The notes: generated by a model not told the origin, from the letters alone. Counted from the stretch's first letter, positions 1 through 11,169 are shown. The stretch: DNA of 41,190 nt from Chara braunii (GCA_003427395.1 BFEA01000430.1:753661-794850), one strand, 5' to 3'. Made by a program: numbers and translations.

Positions 1-86
<86 letters not shown>
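1..86. repeat. (TC)n microsatellite
   Basis: Uninterrupted TC dinucleotide repeat that starts at or before the window edge and ends at about position 86. The true length is unknown because the window cuts it. Confidence 0.98.
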
Positions 87-90
<4 letters not shown>

Positions 91-1228
91 CCTTTGGCCC
101 TTACCCCTTTCCCTCTCTTCCTTTCCCTCCATGGCATATGACTAACCTTCCCCCTCACCTATTACATTGCCAGGGAACGGACGACAAAAAACTTGGTCCT
201 CACTTGGTGGAGAAAGAGGGCAAGGGAAGGGTTGCCGGTCCCTTGTGCCACCAAGAGGGAAAATAACGAGACTTTTGTGAGAGCTTGCGGGATCTTTCGT
301 AAAAGCGGAAAATGAGCGAAGGCTTGAAAAGAAGGTCAGTTTGACTCAACCATTCTCCCCGACTTCATGACTAAGGTGAAGGCATGGCTTGCTTGAAAGG
401 AGGGAAAGACAACCCAAAGGGTTATTGGAAGAAAAATGAACTTAGAATTGTGGGAAGGGCAATGTGTTGACCTTAATGCGGATTGTATCTGGGTTTTGTT
501 CGTTTGTGTGGTCTTGCGCAGGTGAGTAGTTTAGGATGGTTGAGCGGGACTGGATCCGCGGGTCGCGGGCAAGAGTGGGGAAATTGACAAGGGAAGGACA
601 TGGGCCTAGTGTAAACTGTGGATGTGGGTGGGGCTTGATGATTGAATGCTTGGATGAGGGATCCATAATGGGATGCAACTTTGCATGGCGAACGGGTGAC
701 ATGACTCTCTTGTGTGCAATGCAAAAGCCCAGAAAGACCAAGGGTGGCCATGGATAGGTGAATGTGGTGCCAATGCCTCAAGCAAAAAAAATTATAGGGG
801 CTAGGGGATGGGCAGTGCTGCTGCACCCCGAGGATGCTGTAGGAATCGTCGTGGATTGCTGCGCCTAGTGAAAAGGTGTGTGGCCCAATGGATGACGCTT
901 GGCGTACACACGAAAGAAGATAAAACTTCAATAAACTCCCTTGACTGCCTGCGTATTGGAAGGAACAATTGTCTGGTCACACTTAAACAAATCGAGAAAA
1001 CGTCACGAGTGATCAAAGAGCTACCATCTAACGCAAGAGCGAAGCTACATCCCCCAATGTAAAGCCCTCTCACAAATGGTCCATCCCCATCCATCTCATA
1101 GCACTAGGTGGGGGTGCCCCTGGGGCGAACGACCCTTGCCCTGAGCGTGAGCGTGGGCGGGTCGAGCCAAATGGGACCCGCAGTGGGGTCGACTCAGGCT
1201 CGAAAGTCCTTCAGGGTACGGCTGCTAC
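87..1228. other. Stretch with no recognised gene
   Basis: Short overlapping reading frames exist on both strands, but none has a recognisable domain or a length beyond chance. The right end is GC-rich and stops being comparable with the second repeat copy to the left of 1229. I see nothing here that I can assign. Confidence 0.6.
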
Positions 1229-1590
1229 ACCGACCTGTAGGTACTTGCCTTCTGCAAAAGGGTGCATCGCATGACTTTCCTTTGGTCCACGCAGGCTTGG
1301 CGCCCTGCTGTACAGCAGAGCGCTACCGGCTTGTGGCCGTGGTAGCCGCCAGGCTCACCCTGGGACGCGAAGGTGAAAAGACTGGCGTTGTCTTTTCAAT
1401 TGCACGCCAATCGCTCCCTGGTTAGGTTATGGGTTGGATGCTTCGAGCGGTGGTCACTGTCGAAAAAATGGGAAGTAAAAAGAAAAAGTGAAAAGAAAGC
1501 TAGAGGTATAATCTGCACGGTTGAATTGTCAATTTTAGTTTGGGAAAATCTGATAACCTTTAGTCATTTTATCCCTACGATTCTTTATTT

Positions 1591-1593
<3 letters not shown>

Positions 1594-1650
<57 letters not shown>
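1594..1650. repeat. (ATT)n microsatellite
   Basis: Pure ATT trinucleotide run inside repeat copy 1. The corresponding place in copy 2 (about 19310-19353) has a shorter, interrupted run, so the tract has changed length since the copies separated. Confidence 0.95.
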
Positions 1651-1651
<1 letters not shown>

Positions 1652-2473
1652 TTATTTTTCCTTTTCGTACGATTATCAGACTCGGTTTCCTTTTCGACCT
1701 GTCATATCGTGGGAAGGCCAACGGTTCGAATTTAGAGCTCAAACTGTGGTCCACGGCCTAAGTTGTTCGACCCCTCGTATATCACATGCGCTAGACCTTC
1801 TCGGTTGAGCATTGCGCAGTAGAACCCCAAAAGAGGGGCGACCCGTGGCCGCATCGGTAGGAGGCTTATCACCCCCGTGGAAGGTCATAAGCCCCCTCCT
1901 TGCCATCGGACACGGGTACCCGATAGGAGCAGGCAGATGGCACATTTAGATGAGAGAGGGGCGGCCGTCGGTATCTCGTTATAGGACCACGGTTTCAGGT
2001 CGGTGGCCACTCCACGATTAAGGCGAAAACGACTAGTGGCTGAAAGTTAGGGCAGGCATTGTGGCCAATGGTGTTTTGCTTCACGCCATACTTTGTGTTT
2101 ATTTCAATTTATTTTATCTTGTTAATTTACGAATTATCGATTGTTAGAATACAGAACTCTGATAGTTATCCCACATTTAGAAGATAGGGATCTTGGGCTA
2201 TAAAGAGAAGAAGCGGGTAGAGTTGCAGGGTGTGCATGATGTGTGCCCTCTTCGGTCTGAGAAGCTGGGACGCTGTTCGCCGCTAGCCGCTTGTATAACG
2301 CCCTGCAGGTCCTGTGAGCAGTCTATTGTGCGCATTCTAGTGGGTGACGTACTACTCTGGGCGTGCAGATTAGTACTGCGTAGGGTCTGTTGTGCTGCCT
2401 GGCTATGGCACGTAATAACGACCTGCACGACTATAGGCCGGACTGCTGGAAAAATGTGACGCGCTAGTCCCCT

Positions 2474-2884
2474 ATGTTTGGCGAAGGTCCCATAATTACC
2501 ACGATCCTGAATTTCAGCAGAGGAAATGAGGCGAATTTGAAAGTTACCGTAGAGGGAGCGAGAGAGGAGGAAATAAAGGGGTATCAAAGACTGCAGCTGA
2601 CCGTCATGGAGTCCAAGAACCGGGCAAAGAGAAGGATGTAGAGGGATGGGGTCACGACTGAGGTTCGGGTGACCATTACTTACCACGAGGGGGAGACTTC
2701 GACGGACACAGTGGAGCGCGAGCAGCGACGCCTGGACCGCGACTCGGAAGCGGAAAGCAAAGCCAGTGACCGAGAGACAAATCTTCAGTCTTGGAATAAA
2801 CTAGGTCAGGTTCGCCAAAATCACACGTTGGCGGACTCAGCGGAAGGCGGACCCGAGGTGAGCTCGCGACGACGCAGAGACTGA
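2474..2884 (+). pseudogene. Decayed acidic/charged coding remnant, copy 1
   Basis: A 137-codon frame starting at the ATG at 2474 is interrupted only by a TAG at 2639-2641. Copy 2 (20092-20496) has CAG at that codon. The frame is also open upstream, apart from a TAG at 2465-2467 where copy 2 reads TGG. The encoded product is rich in Glu, Arg, Asp and Lys and includes the segments 'NLKVTVEGAREE', 'VRVTITYHE' and 'DTVEREQRRLDRDSEAES'. I recognise no family. That each copy keeps codons the other has lost suggests a former coding region rather than a chance frame. Confidence 0.45.
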
Positions 2885-4267
2885 GAACCGAGAGACAGTT
2901 ACGAGTTGGGGAGAGGAAAAAAAAGGAGAGGGACTACGAACAAAAGAGAGAGAGTTGACCTTCGGGTGAGTGGGTGAAACGCGCCAGGTGAGGGAGGACG
3001 GATGAGCGCACGTGCACAATAACTATTGATGTCAACCTAGCTGTTTTGACGCGGTCCCGGAGGAGAACAAAAGAAACGAGTGATCATCTTGTCAAGAGAG
3101 CCGTGGCAAAATCGCGAAAAAAAAAAGACGCATGAGCGCAACCACCTTGAGATAATTTTGCTTGTTTTTGACATCGCGCGTCTTGCTTGAGTCGGGACGT
3201 TATAGACTATGGGGAGGAGGTCCTGATGGTTTAAGAGTTGCCAGGGGATGCGGATGACAACCAGCGCACCTTCTACGGACAGTTCTCTCATATTGTCGCA
3301 GAGCGGACTCCCTCACGTTTATTCTCACTGGTTGCCGTTACGCTCTATACAAACTGACGAGGAAGGCTCAACATATCTACTATGATTGGTACATGCATGA
3401 TCGGCATGGACACGAGCTAGTCGCTTAGTGAGTCGTTAGAAAATAGACAAGAAAGGGCCTGAGCAGGGACACGAAAGTGCAGGTGACTAAGTAAGCGGGA
3501 TGAGTCGGAGAGGTTTGTGTGTGTAAGCTCACCATTTACACCAGCATGTTCGAGCTAAAGCTACCTATGTCTGAGCAAGGCGCATGCGATAGGAAGAACG
3601 TTGGGCTCTATGCTAGTTATGAGAACAAGTGGAAGAAGATCGGGGCTACGAGGCCAATGAGAGAGAGGGAGGGGCCTCTCGTTCTTTGAAGGCGATCTCA
3701 CTTACCCGGTTGGCGCACTCGCTCCAACGACCACCTGTCTTGCCACCTTCCTGTGACTTTCAAACTGTAACGGACATTGCCATCAAGGGTCATCAACGAG
3801 TTTTCCTATAACCGTCTTGGACGAGTCTTCAGATAAGATGTTGGCTATCGCGAATAATTCCCTTTTGTTTCTATTAATTTAGTGGCCCCCCTTAGTTTGG
3901 TTAACTAGTGTGATTGATCGATGCTAACCGATCATGTTGCGTCGTGACAAGGGTTAAGCCCTCAGTAGACTGTGTAAGCGAGCGAATAGGGGGGTAACCC
4001 CAACACATAACAACGATTCAAAACGTGCTGGCCTCGGAGGGAACCCAACGTGCGGCCGGCCAGTTTAAGTGATTAGCGAGGCTGAAGGAGTTGGATATTT
4101 CTTTGTGTTGGCGTGATCCTACACTTGTCTGTTGGATGTACTACTTGCATTGAGCGGCTTATGCGATTTCTTGGCAAGGCCAAAGAGTAATGCAACCTTC
4201 GCATACGTGTGCATAAGCCCTGCGAAGACGAAGACTACAAATACAATTGGGATTTTGACCCATCTCT

Positions 4268-4430
4268 TTATTTCACCTTTTGCGCGTGACTGCACCGAGT
4301 GTCTGCACCGTGTGACTGCACAGTGTGTCTGCACCGTGTAACTGCACCGTGTGACTGCACCGTGTGTCTGCACCGTGTGACTGCACCTTGTAACTGCACC
4401 GTGTGACTGCACCGGGTGACTGCATGAGCG
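4268..4430. repeat. Tandem repeat of a 12-13 bp unit
   Basis: About a dozen imperfect copies of a unit like GTGTGACTGCACC. The matching region in copy 2 spans about 21985-22118 and has a different number and order of units. Reading frames through it give repetitive His/Thr/Cys-rich peptides that I treat as artefacts. Confidence 0.9.
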
Positions 4431-5594
4431 TATGATCGCGTTGTCTTGCATATTCTCGCCCGATTGAATGCTCGCTTGTAGTCGTACAAGTTTGTTTGTG
4501 ATCTGAGATAAATTGAGTGCATGACTATGTAAGCTTACACGTGCCCGCGTGAATAGACGAATGCATGTTTGAGTGCTTTTCCGACTTTGGTGACTGCAAG
4601 CAGGTATCTGTCTGAGCATGCAGGTCTACTTTCGGGCTCGTCGAGCGGCCTTGTATGTCAAGGGGAATTCAGGGACGATTTTCATTGGCTATGATATATG
4701 CCTTGTCTTTTGAATGGATGTGGAAAAGGAAGGCGATGTTGAGGAGAATATCTTACGTCCTCGCTAAATTTCAATTTGATGGTGATTGAATTGTCTATTT
4801 TATTGGGGTTGGGCAAGCCCCAACTCAAAGGAAAATAACCTGAGTACCCCATTATAGCCAACAAGTTCTAAATTATGTCATGAGAGTGCGCTACGTGCAC
4901 TCCTCCTTCCCGTTCTCAAGAGATTCTTGCCCTCAGTTGATCTCTACGTGACTTATAACTGAGAGTAATAGGGCAATTTTTTCAGAGACCTTGTTCCTAT
5001 CTGTTTCCACTGAACTTGAGTGCGGACTGGTTAAATGTCAGGAGTCAGGGTCTCCAGGCGAGAGACCTAGGCTTTGAGCACTAGCGATGTCAGACTTTTA
5101 GTTAGAGTGGCATAATGAGTATGGTCTGTCTTGAAATAGGTGGGGCCTATACTAAGGGTCGAGTATTGAGCCCGGAGCCTCTGCTTCTAAGCTAAAGTTC
5201 CGATCAGACGGGTCCTTGCCTGATTATCAGCACCTATAGACCCTGCGCGCGATACAGCAGTCAGAGCCTTCAATTAGCAAGAGATCTCCTAGTCCGTTAC
5301 TTCGTTCAGTGGTACAAAAAAAAAAACTTTCCCCCTTGACGGCTTTATTCAAGTTTCAAAACAACGAGCTTTATTTCTGGTAACTACAACAGATGTGTTA
5401 TTCCACATTCATCCGTCGGACCCCCGCATATTTGACTGGTTACCTTGGGGTCTATTCTGTGCGTGACTGAGGGTCAGTGCTGCAGGTCAAGTGAAAACAG
5501 CACGACGAAATTTCGTGAGAAACATTAGAGGTCCTCTACTTCCCATTCTGTCCCTGCAGGCTAAAGTCAGGATTGTGAGGGGGGCGGGATAATC

Positions 5595-5849
5595 ATGGAA
5601 AGCACAGACTGGGTGAGGATGACCTATTCCTTCCACCTCGACAAAAGGGGTGGCTGGGAGGAGAAAGCAGTTGAAGGAATTCCTTTCATTCTGGGGTTGA
5701 TGAGAAGAAGAGTACTAGAAATAGTAAAAGATCAAAAGTTTGTGGCATACACTGTCTACCTTTACGAGTTGGACAGGCGACTGCACAACACCATCTCATC
5801 TGAAGAAACAGTGGGTCGGGCACGAGAGGTCCTTAGCGTCCAACAGTAA
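5595..5849 (+). CDS. Conserved 84-aa ORF of unknown function, copy 1
   Basis: An intact 84-codon frame from ATG to TAA. Compared with its second copy at 23293-23547 there are six nucleotide differences: five are synonymous (Leu, Pro, Val, Leu and Gly codons) and one is conservative (Phe to Tyr). Flanking non-coding sequence is similarly close, but another 60-codon frame in the same repeat (3629-3811) shows mainly replacement changes. This pattern suggests real protein constraint. The C-terminal half resembles the peptide at 10086-10337: both have a basic/hydrophobic stretch, then 'AYT' followed by V/L-Y, then a Ser/Thr and 'EE' segment, then 'EV' and a short end. No known domain is recognised. 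It may be a small accessory protein of the repeat, or one exon of a longer gene. Confidence 0.6.
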   Translation: MESTDWVRMTYSFHLDKRGGWEEKAVEGIPFILGLMRRRVLEIVKDQKFVAYTVYLYELDRRLHNTISSEETVGRAREVLSVQQ

Positions 5850-6228
5850 GGGTAAGGAGAGAAAAGGTTGTCGACAGTACCGTATCAAATGCAGTAAAGA
5901 TTGGACTAGTGAGGGTGATGCACATCGCGACTTTGAGAACTGGTCGTCCAACAAAGCGTCCAACTAGTACTCAAGCATAGTTTGATTAAATATTCAACTA
6001 GTACTCAAGGGTCCAAGCATTCATCAGGGGCTTAAACGTCAGTCAAACGTCAAGTATAATTCAACACCTAATTGTCGAGTTACTCCAGATTTTCAGTAAA
6101 CGATAAGTCAGGGCTCGAACATTACTATTCACGTCGAGATCTGCAATTTTCTCGATCCCTTTGGGTGCTAAAAGGCTAGCGTTTGGTGATTCGTAATTCA
6201 ATCAGCATTCAACCAGTGTCTAGTTAGT

Positions 6229-6437
6229 ACTCAGACAACTGGAAACCAGACTCAGACAACTGGAAACCAGGCTCGGACAACTAGAAACCGAACTCGGACA
6301 ACTGGAAACCAAACTCATACAACTGGAAACCAGACTCAGACAACTGGAAACCAGNCTCGGAGAACTGGAAACCAGACTCAGACAACTGGAAACCAGACTC
6401 AGACAACTGGAAACCAGACTCAGACAACTAGAAACCC
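6229..6437. repeat. 21-bp tandem repeat (VNTR)
   Basis: About ten imperfect copies of a 21-bp unit containing ACTCAGACAACTGGAAACC. The second copy of the large repeat has about eight (23927-24095). The minus-strand frame reads as a 7-residue repeat (SLVSSCL) only because 21 is a multiple of three. One base at 6355 is ambiguous (n). Confidence 0.95.
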
Positions 6438-6906
6438 GACTTAGATAACTCACACCTGACTCATGCGAACTCAGCCAGTGACGGACTTGGACAACTCTCC
6501 ACAGACTCAAGCGGGAATCTGACAAGCAGACAAATAGACTCAGTGAGCTCAGATTATCACAGGAAAATTTGACTAATACCCGGCGTAATCAATCACGAAA
6601 CTCAATTTACAGGCTCTGCAATATTTGAGCTTAGACTCAGCAGATGAACCCAGCCTCACCGATCTCAGAACAAGCCTGATAAAATCAGCACAGACTCCGC
6701 AAACAGCTAACTCTCATCAGTAGAATCCATTGAGAATACAAGGAAAGTTGTGGTCGGTGATCGGTAAGAGAGTTTTTGCTATTGGTTTCGGGAGGAACGA
6801 GCTCGCATTAGGTAGAAGTAAACCAGGGGAAGACTGGCCAGGTTAGAAAACAGGCCACACTCAATTACAAAACTGAGAAAATTATAAAACAACTATCAAC
6901 ACACTC

Positions 6907-7564
6907 ATGAGTGCAGTCCAATCACTTCCAGTCCATCGGTCAATTGTGACTGGTCTCAATCGGATCTCTTCCAAGGAGGCATTCCAATATGGGTATGTCA
7001 GTGCAGTCAGTTTCAGACAGGAGGACCTATCCATTTATGTGGTTCACACTGAGTTTGTTGCTGGTACCATTCATGATCTAAGGCCCTACGTGAGGAAAGT
7101 TAAGGAGACTCATAAACATTTCGACTCAGTCTGGACTGCGGCAACCGGGTACGTGGAGGAGAGAGAGAGAGAGAGCTCGACGAGAGCGGTACTAGGCTGA
7201 TACGCAGCTTTGGGCCGAAGCTCTACTCTGACTATCCCAGGCCTCCAGTACCCTTCACTCTGACGGACGGCTCTCACTGGGGTGACTTGATCGATTCGGC
7301 AAAGAGGTATATCTCTCCTGCAGTGATCGATTACGAGCCAGTGACTGAGCCTTCAGAGTTCCCACATCTCAGACGAGGGGTTTTCTCCAGACCTTACCTA
7401 CCTACACTATGAGAAGAGTTCTGCTCCATGATTGACTTTCGGGTCATGGACCTCGGATGGAAGTGCTCAGAACTAGCAGGCTTCAGGTGGCTCTACATTG
7501 AGAGGCCACAAACTCAGAGAGTACGAAGACATGGCGAAAAACCCAAACGACAGACAACAAAATG
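6907..7564 (+). pseudogene. Module-A protein, broken (upstream ORF of the repeat)
   Basis: The reading frame starts at ATG 6907 and runs to a (GA)n run near 7158-7175, where a frame change is needed. It then continues in a second frame to about 7564, broken by a TGA at 7410-7412. The inverted second copy has TGG at that TGA. The first part carries the module also found at 8383, 8879 and 9217: a hydrophobic segment, then Phe-x-x-x-(D/T)-(I/V/L)-x-D-(L/I/V)-R-x-Y, here 'IHDLRPYV'. It is followed by a Pro-rich stretch ('YPRPPVPFTL') and a 'HWGDLI' element. The total would be about 215 residues. No known family is recognised. It is likely an accessory ORF of the surrounding retroelement or repeat. 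Confidence 0.55.
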
Positions 7565-8041
7565 AAAGATTGAGAGTGAGAGATGGATGAGGACTCTTGA
7601 TTGGTGTTGATCATACTCTCTTCCAGATGTACTTCCTAAGACTATTATGAGTTTTCATTCTTCCCTCATTCATTTGACTCTGTCATTGCTCGAGTCAGTC
7701 GTTTTTGCTTCTTGCATTGTTTCTTGCTTGAATGATTGCTGTCTTGGATGATTCTGTCACAGTTCTCAAAATCAGATTTTCATAATTGATGCATGCATAG
7801 CACTCCACAATTTATGATTATTATTTGCATGATTCTCTGCTGTTTCGAATCAAAATAAAATATTCCTAAGATCGGGGACCGGCGAAGACCGTAATTGAAG
7901 GGTCTCACTCGAAGCCGGTCGCATACAACAGGAAGGAATTTGCGTTATTTAATTTATTTTATTTACTGCAATCACATTCAAAACCCTGCGTGACAGCCTG
8001 TTGGCTTTCCGGTTGCCTGAAGCGATCCGACTGGAAAAAGT
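7355..8041 (+). repeat. Segment present inverted at 25437-26124
   Basis: Roughly 690 bp that match the reverse complement of 25437-26124, at about 90 percent identity by eye. It covers the end of the module-A frame and about 480 bp of AT-rich non-coding DNA. To the left of 7355 the second copy continues in direct orientation up to the equivalent of 7307, so 47 bp are missing there. The arrangement implies a local inversion in the second copy. Confidence 0.92.
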
Positions 8042-8382
8042 GTGACAAAAATAGCGTCATTGCTGGAGACATGAAAAATTTTCGTGTCCGGAACGAGCCT
8101 GGGTCAACAAGCAGTTTTTAGCTTTGATTACGTCTTGAGAACTGTTGACAATTTCAGAATTTTCCAGACTGATTTTACGATCTTTTCTTGAGTCGTTATT
8201 CTCTTGAAAAACCTAATTTGCTAACTGAGTCTTATCTTTCCTTGTGTGAGGTATCGCACTTGACCGCGAAAGGAGATTGATATTATTGACTGGAAAGAAT
8301 CAAGTTTGATATCAGGTATGTTCTATTACTTCCCAATACACTGGAGGAATTGAAAGAAAGAAAGTAAATCGGATCAAGACAA
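8042..8382. other. AT-rich spacer, no gene seen
   Basis: This follows the end of the shared repeat and precedes the next module copy. If the shared repeat were an LTR, a primer binding site should begin here, but I see no match to a common tRNA 3' end. Confidence 0.5.
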
Positions 8383-9246
8383 GTGTTGGTTGACAATGCA
8401 TTGAAAGAGTTATCCAAACTCACCTCCAGTGGGATATTTCCCTACCGATATGAGGGTTGTTGGGGCTATCACTCCCGTGGCTCAGCCATCTGCGTAGTGC
8501 TGACTCACTTCTTGGAGGGAGATATCTATGATATCCGCCCATATGTCAAAGAAGGAGGTAACAACGATGGTGAAGACTTTAATTGACTATGAGAGATTGT
8601 GATCCAATTTATCTATGATGAAAAGGCAGATCTGATCAAGCAAAATAAGAAAGTGAAATGGGGTGTAATGTCAGTAACGTATGGGACTGTTTCGATTCCC
8701 CCTATACCTAACAGCAATTGTGATGCGACTAACTGGTTGTCAATTATCAGCATGGTACTGACGTGGGAGAAAAGAACCGGTGGTCATAAAAACTAAAGAG
8801 ACTTAAGCGGAGGAAGTCAGACAGAGGAGGCTGGAATTTGTCAGAGGTTCAATCCCAAGTCAAGAGAAAGTTGAGTGTTTGCCAAAGTCACTGAACACTC
8901 TAAGTAAGAGAGAGGTATTTTCATATGAGGTTGTCAGATATGAGATGGTCGAGAGTGGATGGGAGCAAGAACGGTTATATGTACTGAAATTCTATTTCAC
9001 GGACCAGGATGTGTATGATGTAAGAATCTATGTCCCAAAGGAAAGAAGTGTTCATGCAGTATATGAGAGATACTGAGGATTTGATGAAGAGGTTGTACTA
9101 AGAGAGAAAGAGAGACTTGAGAGGGAAAACAAATGTTTCACTGGATCTACTCGATTTACTGTTTTTGATGGACTCTCAGCTCCTCCCTTACCTGATATCA
9201 ATCCATCGAGAGACAATTGGTATGCTATGATAAAATTTGCATGGAA
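8383..9246 (+). pseudogene. Module-B and module-C coding remnants
   Basis: Two copies of the same module, in different frames. Module B (8383-8795) includes 'FPYRYEG', then 'FLEGDIYDIRPYV', then a downstream 'TYGTVSIPPIPN' and 'TNWLSII' segment, with stops at the end of 8586 and just after it. Module C (8879-9246) includes 'FSYEVVRYEM', 'FYFTDQDVYDVRIYV', then after a TGA at 9074-9076 'LSAPPLPDI' and 'DNWYAMI'. The shared order is: hydrophobic strand-like segment, D-(I/V)-R-x-Y motif, charged helix-like spacer, PPxP, then (D/T)NW. The repeated architecture argues that these are relics of one long multi-module ORF upstream of gag. The function is unknown. Confidence 0.55.
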
Positions 9247-9789
9247 AGTGAAGAGAGCCCAAAAATAATACTCTCAATAGCTAGGATAACTACTGTGAGG
9301 GACAAACTTTATGAGGTGACAGGGTTCGATAATCCCTTTGTAATTTTGAGGCATAAGATTTGTAGAGAAGGACATACAGTATTTCACATTCCTGTGGTTA
9401 AATTCCTGAACTCTGACAGCTTGGATGTGAGAGTTTACTCCTCTGCAAGTCTAGAAGAGGAAGTTGACTACTTGGAGTATTTAAAAGGGGCGTATGATAG
9501 TCTTGAGCAGACAAAAGAATGGTTAGAGAAGTTAAGAAGGAAAGTAACATGGGCATCGAGAGTAAGAGAATTTGAAAGGTTCCTCGAGTTTTCAATTGCT
9601 AAGGGATTTGAAGACAGGAGAGATTGGATGCCTCTGCTGGAAGCTATTGCTGAGATTGGTGGAGCAAGGGAGAAAGACTCAACTGTGATAATAAAATCCC
9701 TGCGTCTGAGTACCTTTGAACATAGATTCGAAATCCTTGATTATGTTCAACCTGAGATCTACCTTTCGGATACTGCTTATGATGTTTAG
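9217..9789 (+). pseudogene. Module-D ORF (190 aa), probably part of a longer broken ORF
   Basis: The longest open stretch of the module region. It contains 'VVKFLNSDSLDVRVYS', the same D-V-R-x-Y motif as modules A-C, then a Glu/Leu/Lys-rich helix-like segment ('LKGAYDSLEQTKEWLEKLRR'), then 'FEDRRDWMPLLEAI', which aligns with the downstream NW element of the other modules. The start is probably not real, because the frame overlaps module C and there is no independent start signal. It ends at a TAG at 9787-9789. Between 9790 and 10085 the sequence is full of stops, and I assign nothing there. Confidence 0.5.
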
Positions 9790-10085
9790 CAATGCCCAGC
9801 TTGACTGAACAGCTGACACTAGGTGTTGTGTTGGGAGGTAGAATAATCAAGGTAGAAGGGATTCTTCGGATCTCTGACAAAAACTTTTCAACCTTGGATG
9901 AGCTTGAGTTTTTGTAGCCTTTCTTTGACCGAATGAGAGATTTTGCCCTGAAAATTGTCCCTGATCAGACTGAGATAAGTTATTTATTAAAGTTGGTGAA
10001 AGTGGAAACTGTTGAGAAAATATCATATCACACTTCTAGGGAACGAGTCTCACTCTCTAGAAGGATCAGCAACGGTTTGTAAGCA

Positions 10086-10337
10086 ATGCAATTTGATTAT
10101 GAGATTATAAACTTGACTCGATATGTTATGATTCGGGGTACTGCAAAAGGGTATAATAGAAGATTGAGTAGGGATAATGAAAGAGAGTTGATTGAAGATT
10201 ACATTGGAAGGCTGAAGAGAATTGCATTGACCTTAATCATTACCCAATCTATTATTGCGTATACTCTTTATATACAAAATTATCAAGGGATAGAGCAGAC
10301 AAGAGAGGAGAGGAACGAGGTTGTATCCCTTGCGTGA
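10086..10337 (+). pseudogene. 83-aa remnant related to the 84-aa ORF
   Basis: The open frame lies just upstream of gag. Its second half ('SIIAYTLYIQNYQG', then 'REERNEVVSLA') resembles the C-terminal half of the conserved 84-aa ORF at 5595 and 23293. No known domain is recognised. The resemblance suggests that the same accessory protein segment occurs both in the long flanking repeat and directly in front of gag, perhaps as part of one ancestral long ORF. Confidence 0.4.
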
Positions 10338-10411
10338 AGAGTGAGAGATTAAAGTGAAGCAAAGAGGCTAAGAGTGGTAAGGAAATAAGAGGAAAACGTT
10401 AAGAAAAATTT

Positions 10412-11078
10412 ATGGTCAAGATGGCTGGTCGTGCAAGACCTAGCTCATCTGCATGGACCAATGAAGAGGCCTTGGTTGGGGTTATACGAGAATTGGTCGA
10501 GGGAGTTGACGCTATAAAAGGAGGGTCAAACATTGCAAGACCAAAGAGGTCAGATGAGAGGATTCTATGTTTCAGAGGGGCTCAAGTAAACGATTTCCTG
10601 GACGAGTATGAATTATTTGGGTTCAGTTATGGCTGGACAGATAAGCAACGACTTAAGCACCTTCTATCTTACTGTGACACCGACTCGAGGTTGACTGTTC
10701 AAGAGTTGATGGAAGGGACCACTACATGGGAAGAGGTTAAAGAGAGAATAAAAAAGGAATTTGAGAAAGACTCAGTTTCAACTACAACCAAGGATTTACT
10801 CAACATCAGAAGAGCTAAGTATGACACTTTCAATGTTTTTTCTCCATACCTTCATCCGAACAGCAAGAAGGATCCCATATTTGGACGAGGCCCAAAGATG
10901 TCATATATTTTTGACAAATTTTACTCATACCGAAAGACAGACAATTCTCAATCAAGCTCAGCACTATCCTCTCAGATGGAATGAAATGGTTGTAACTGTT
11001 AGAACTTTACCTACAGTTTCTCATGAGAAATGGTCACTGGATCAGATCAGTACTTTGGCCAAAGATAGAGAGACGTAG
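10412..11078 (+). pseudogene. gag: Ty3/gypsy Gag (capsid-like), frameshifted
   Basis: The frame opens with ATG at 10412 (another in-frame ATG follows at 10421) and encodes a Gag-like capsid region. It has 'DERILCFRGAQVNDFLDEYE', then 'LLSYCDTDSR' and 'TTWEEVKERIKKEF', typical of the helical retrotransposon Gag (Retrotrans_gag-like) fold. A frame change near the T-rich run at about 10838 moves the homologous sequence into the next frame ('FLHTFIRTARR', 'EAQRCHIFLTNF'), which ends at a TAG at 11076-11078. I see no CCHC zinc knuckle. The position, directly upstream of protease and RT, confirms its role as the particle-forming protein of the element. Confidence 0.75.
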
Positions 11079-11169
11079 AATGGTATGAACAGAGGGAACA
11101 ATCTGAGTGCTGAAAATATTATTCAAAGAGTGATAGCTAACTATATGTCTGCAATGTCTGCAAACTATA

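Larger units (their letters stand above)
1229..8041 (+). repeat. Long repeat, copy 1 (LTR or tandem duplication)
   Basis: This segment matches 18945-24942 in the same orientation, up to position 7307. Its last part (7355-8041) matches 25437-26124 in inverted orientation. Homology starts abruptly around 1229/18945. Identity is not uniform: by eye it is very high from about 2.5 to 6.2 kb and closer to 90 percent from 6.3 kb on. The two copies bracket the gypsy gag-pol region, so they could be exceptionally long LTRs, but I find no convincing TG...CA ends, target duplication or adjacent primer binding site. The repeat also contains coding sequence, which is unusual for an LTR. A tandem duplication of a 17.7 kb unit explains the data as well. 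Apart from the features listed separately, 1651-2473, 2885-4267 and 4441-5594 hold no supported gene. Confidence 0.9.

Noticed and set aside
1739-1945. GC-rich region resembling a structured RNA gene
   Set aside because: It has GGGG/CCCC pairs, but I find no match to rRNA or tRNA signatures, and both repeat copies vary in the putative stems.
3629-3811. 60-codon frame conserved in length in both repeat copies
   Set aside because: The copies differ by at least seven amino acids, mostly replacement changes, so there is no sign of protein constraint.
6220-6525. Minus-strand 101-aa frame with a Ser/Leu/Cys heptad
   Set aside because: It is the translation of the 21-bp VNTR, and the heptad is a by-product of the repeat length.
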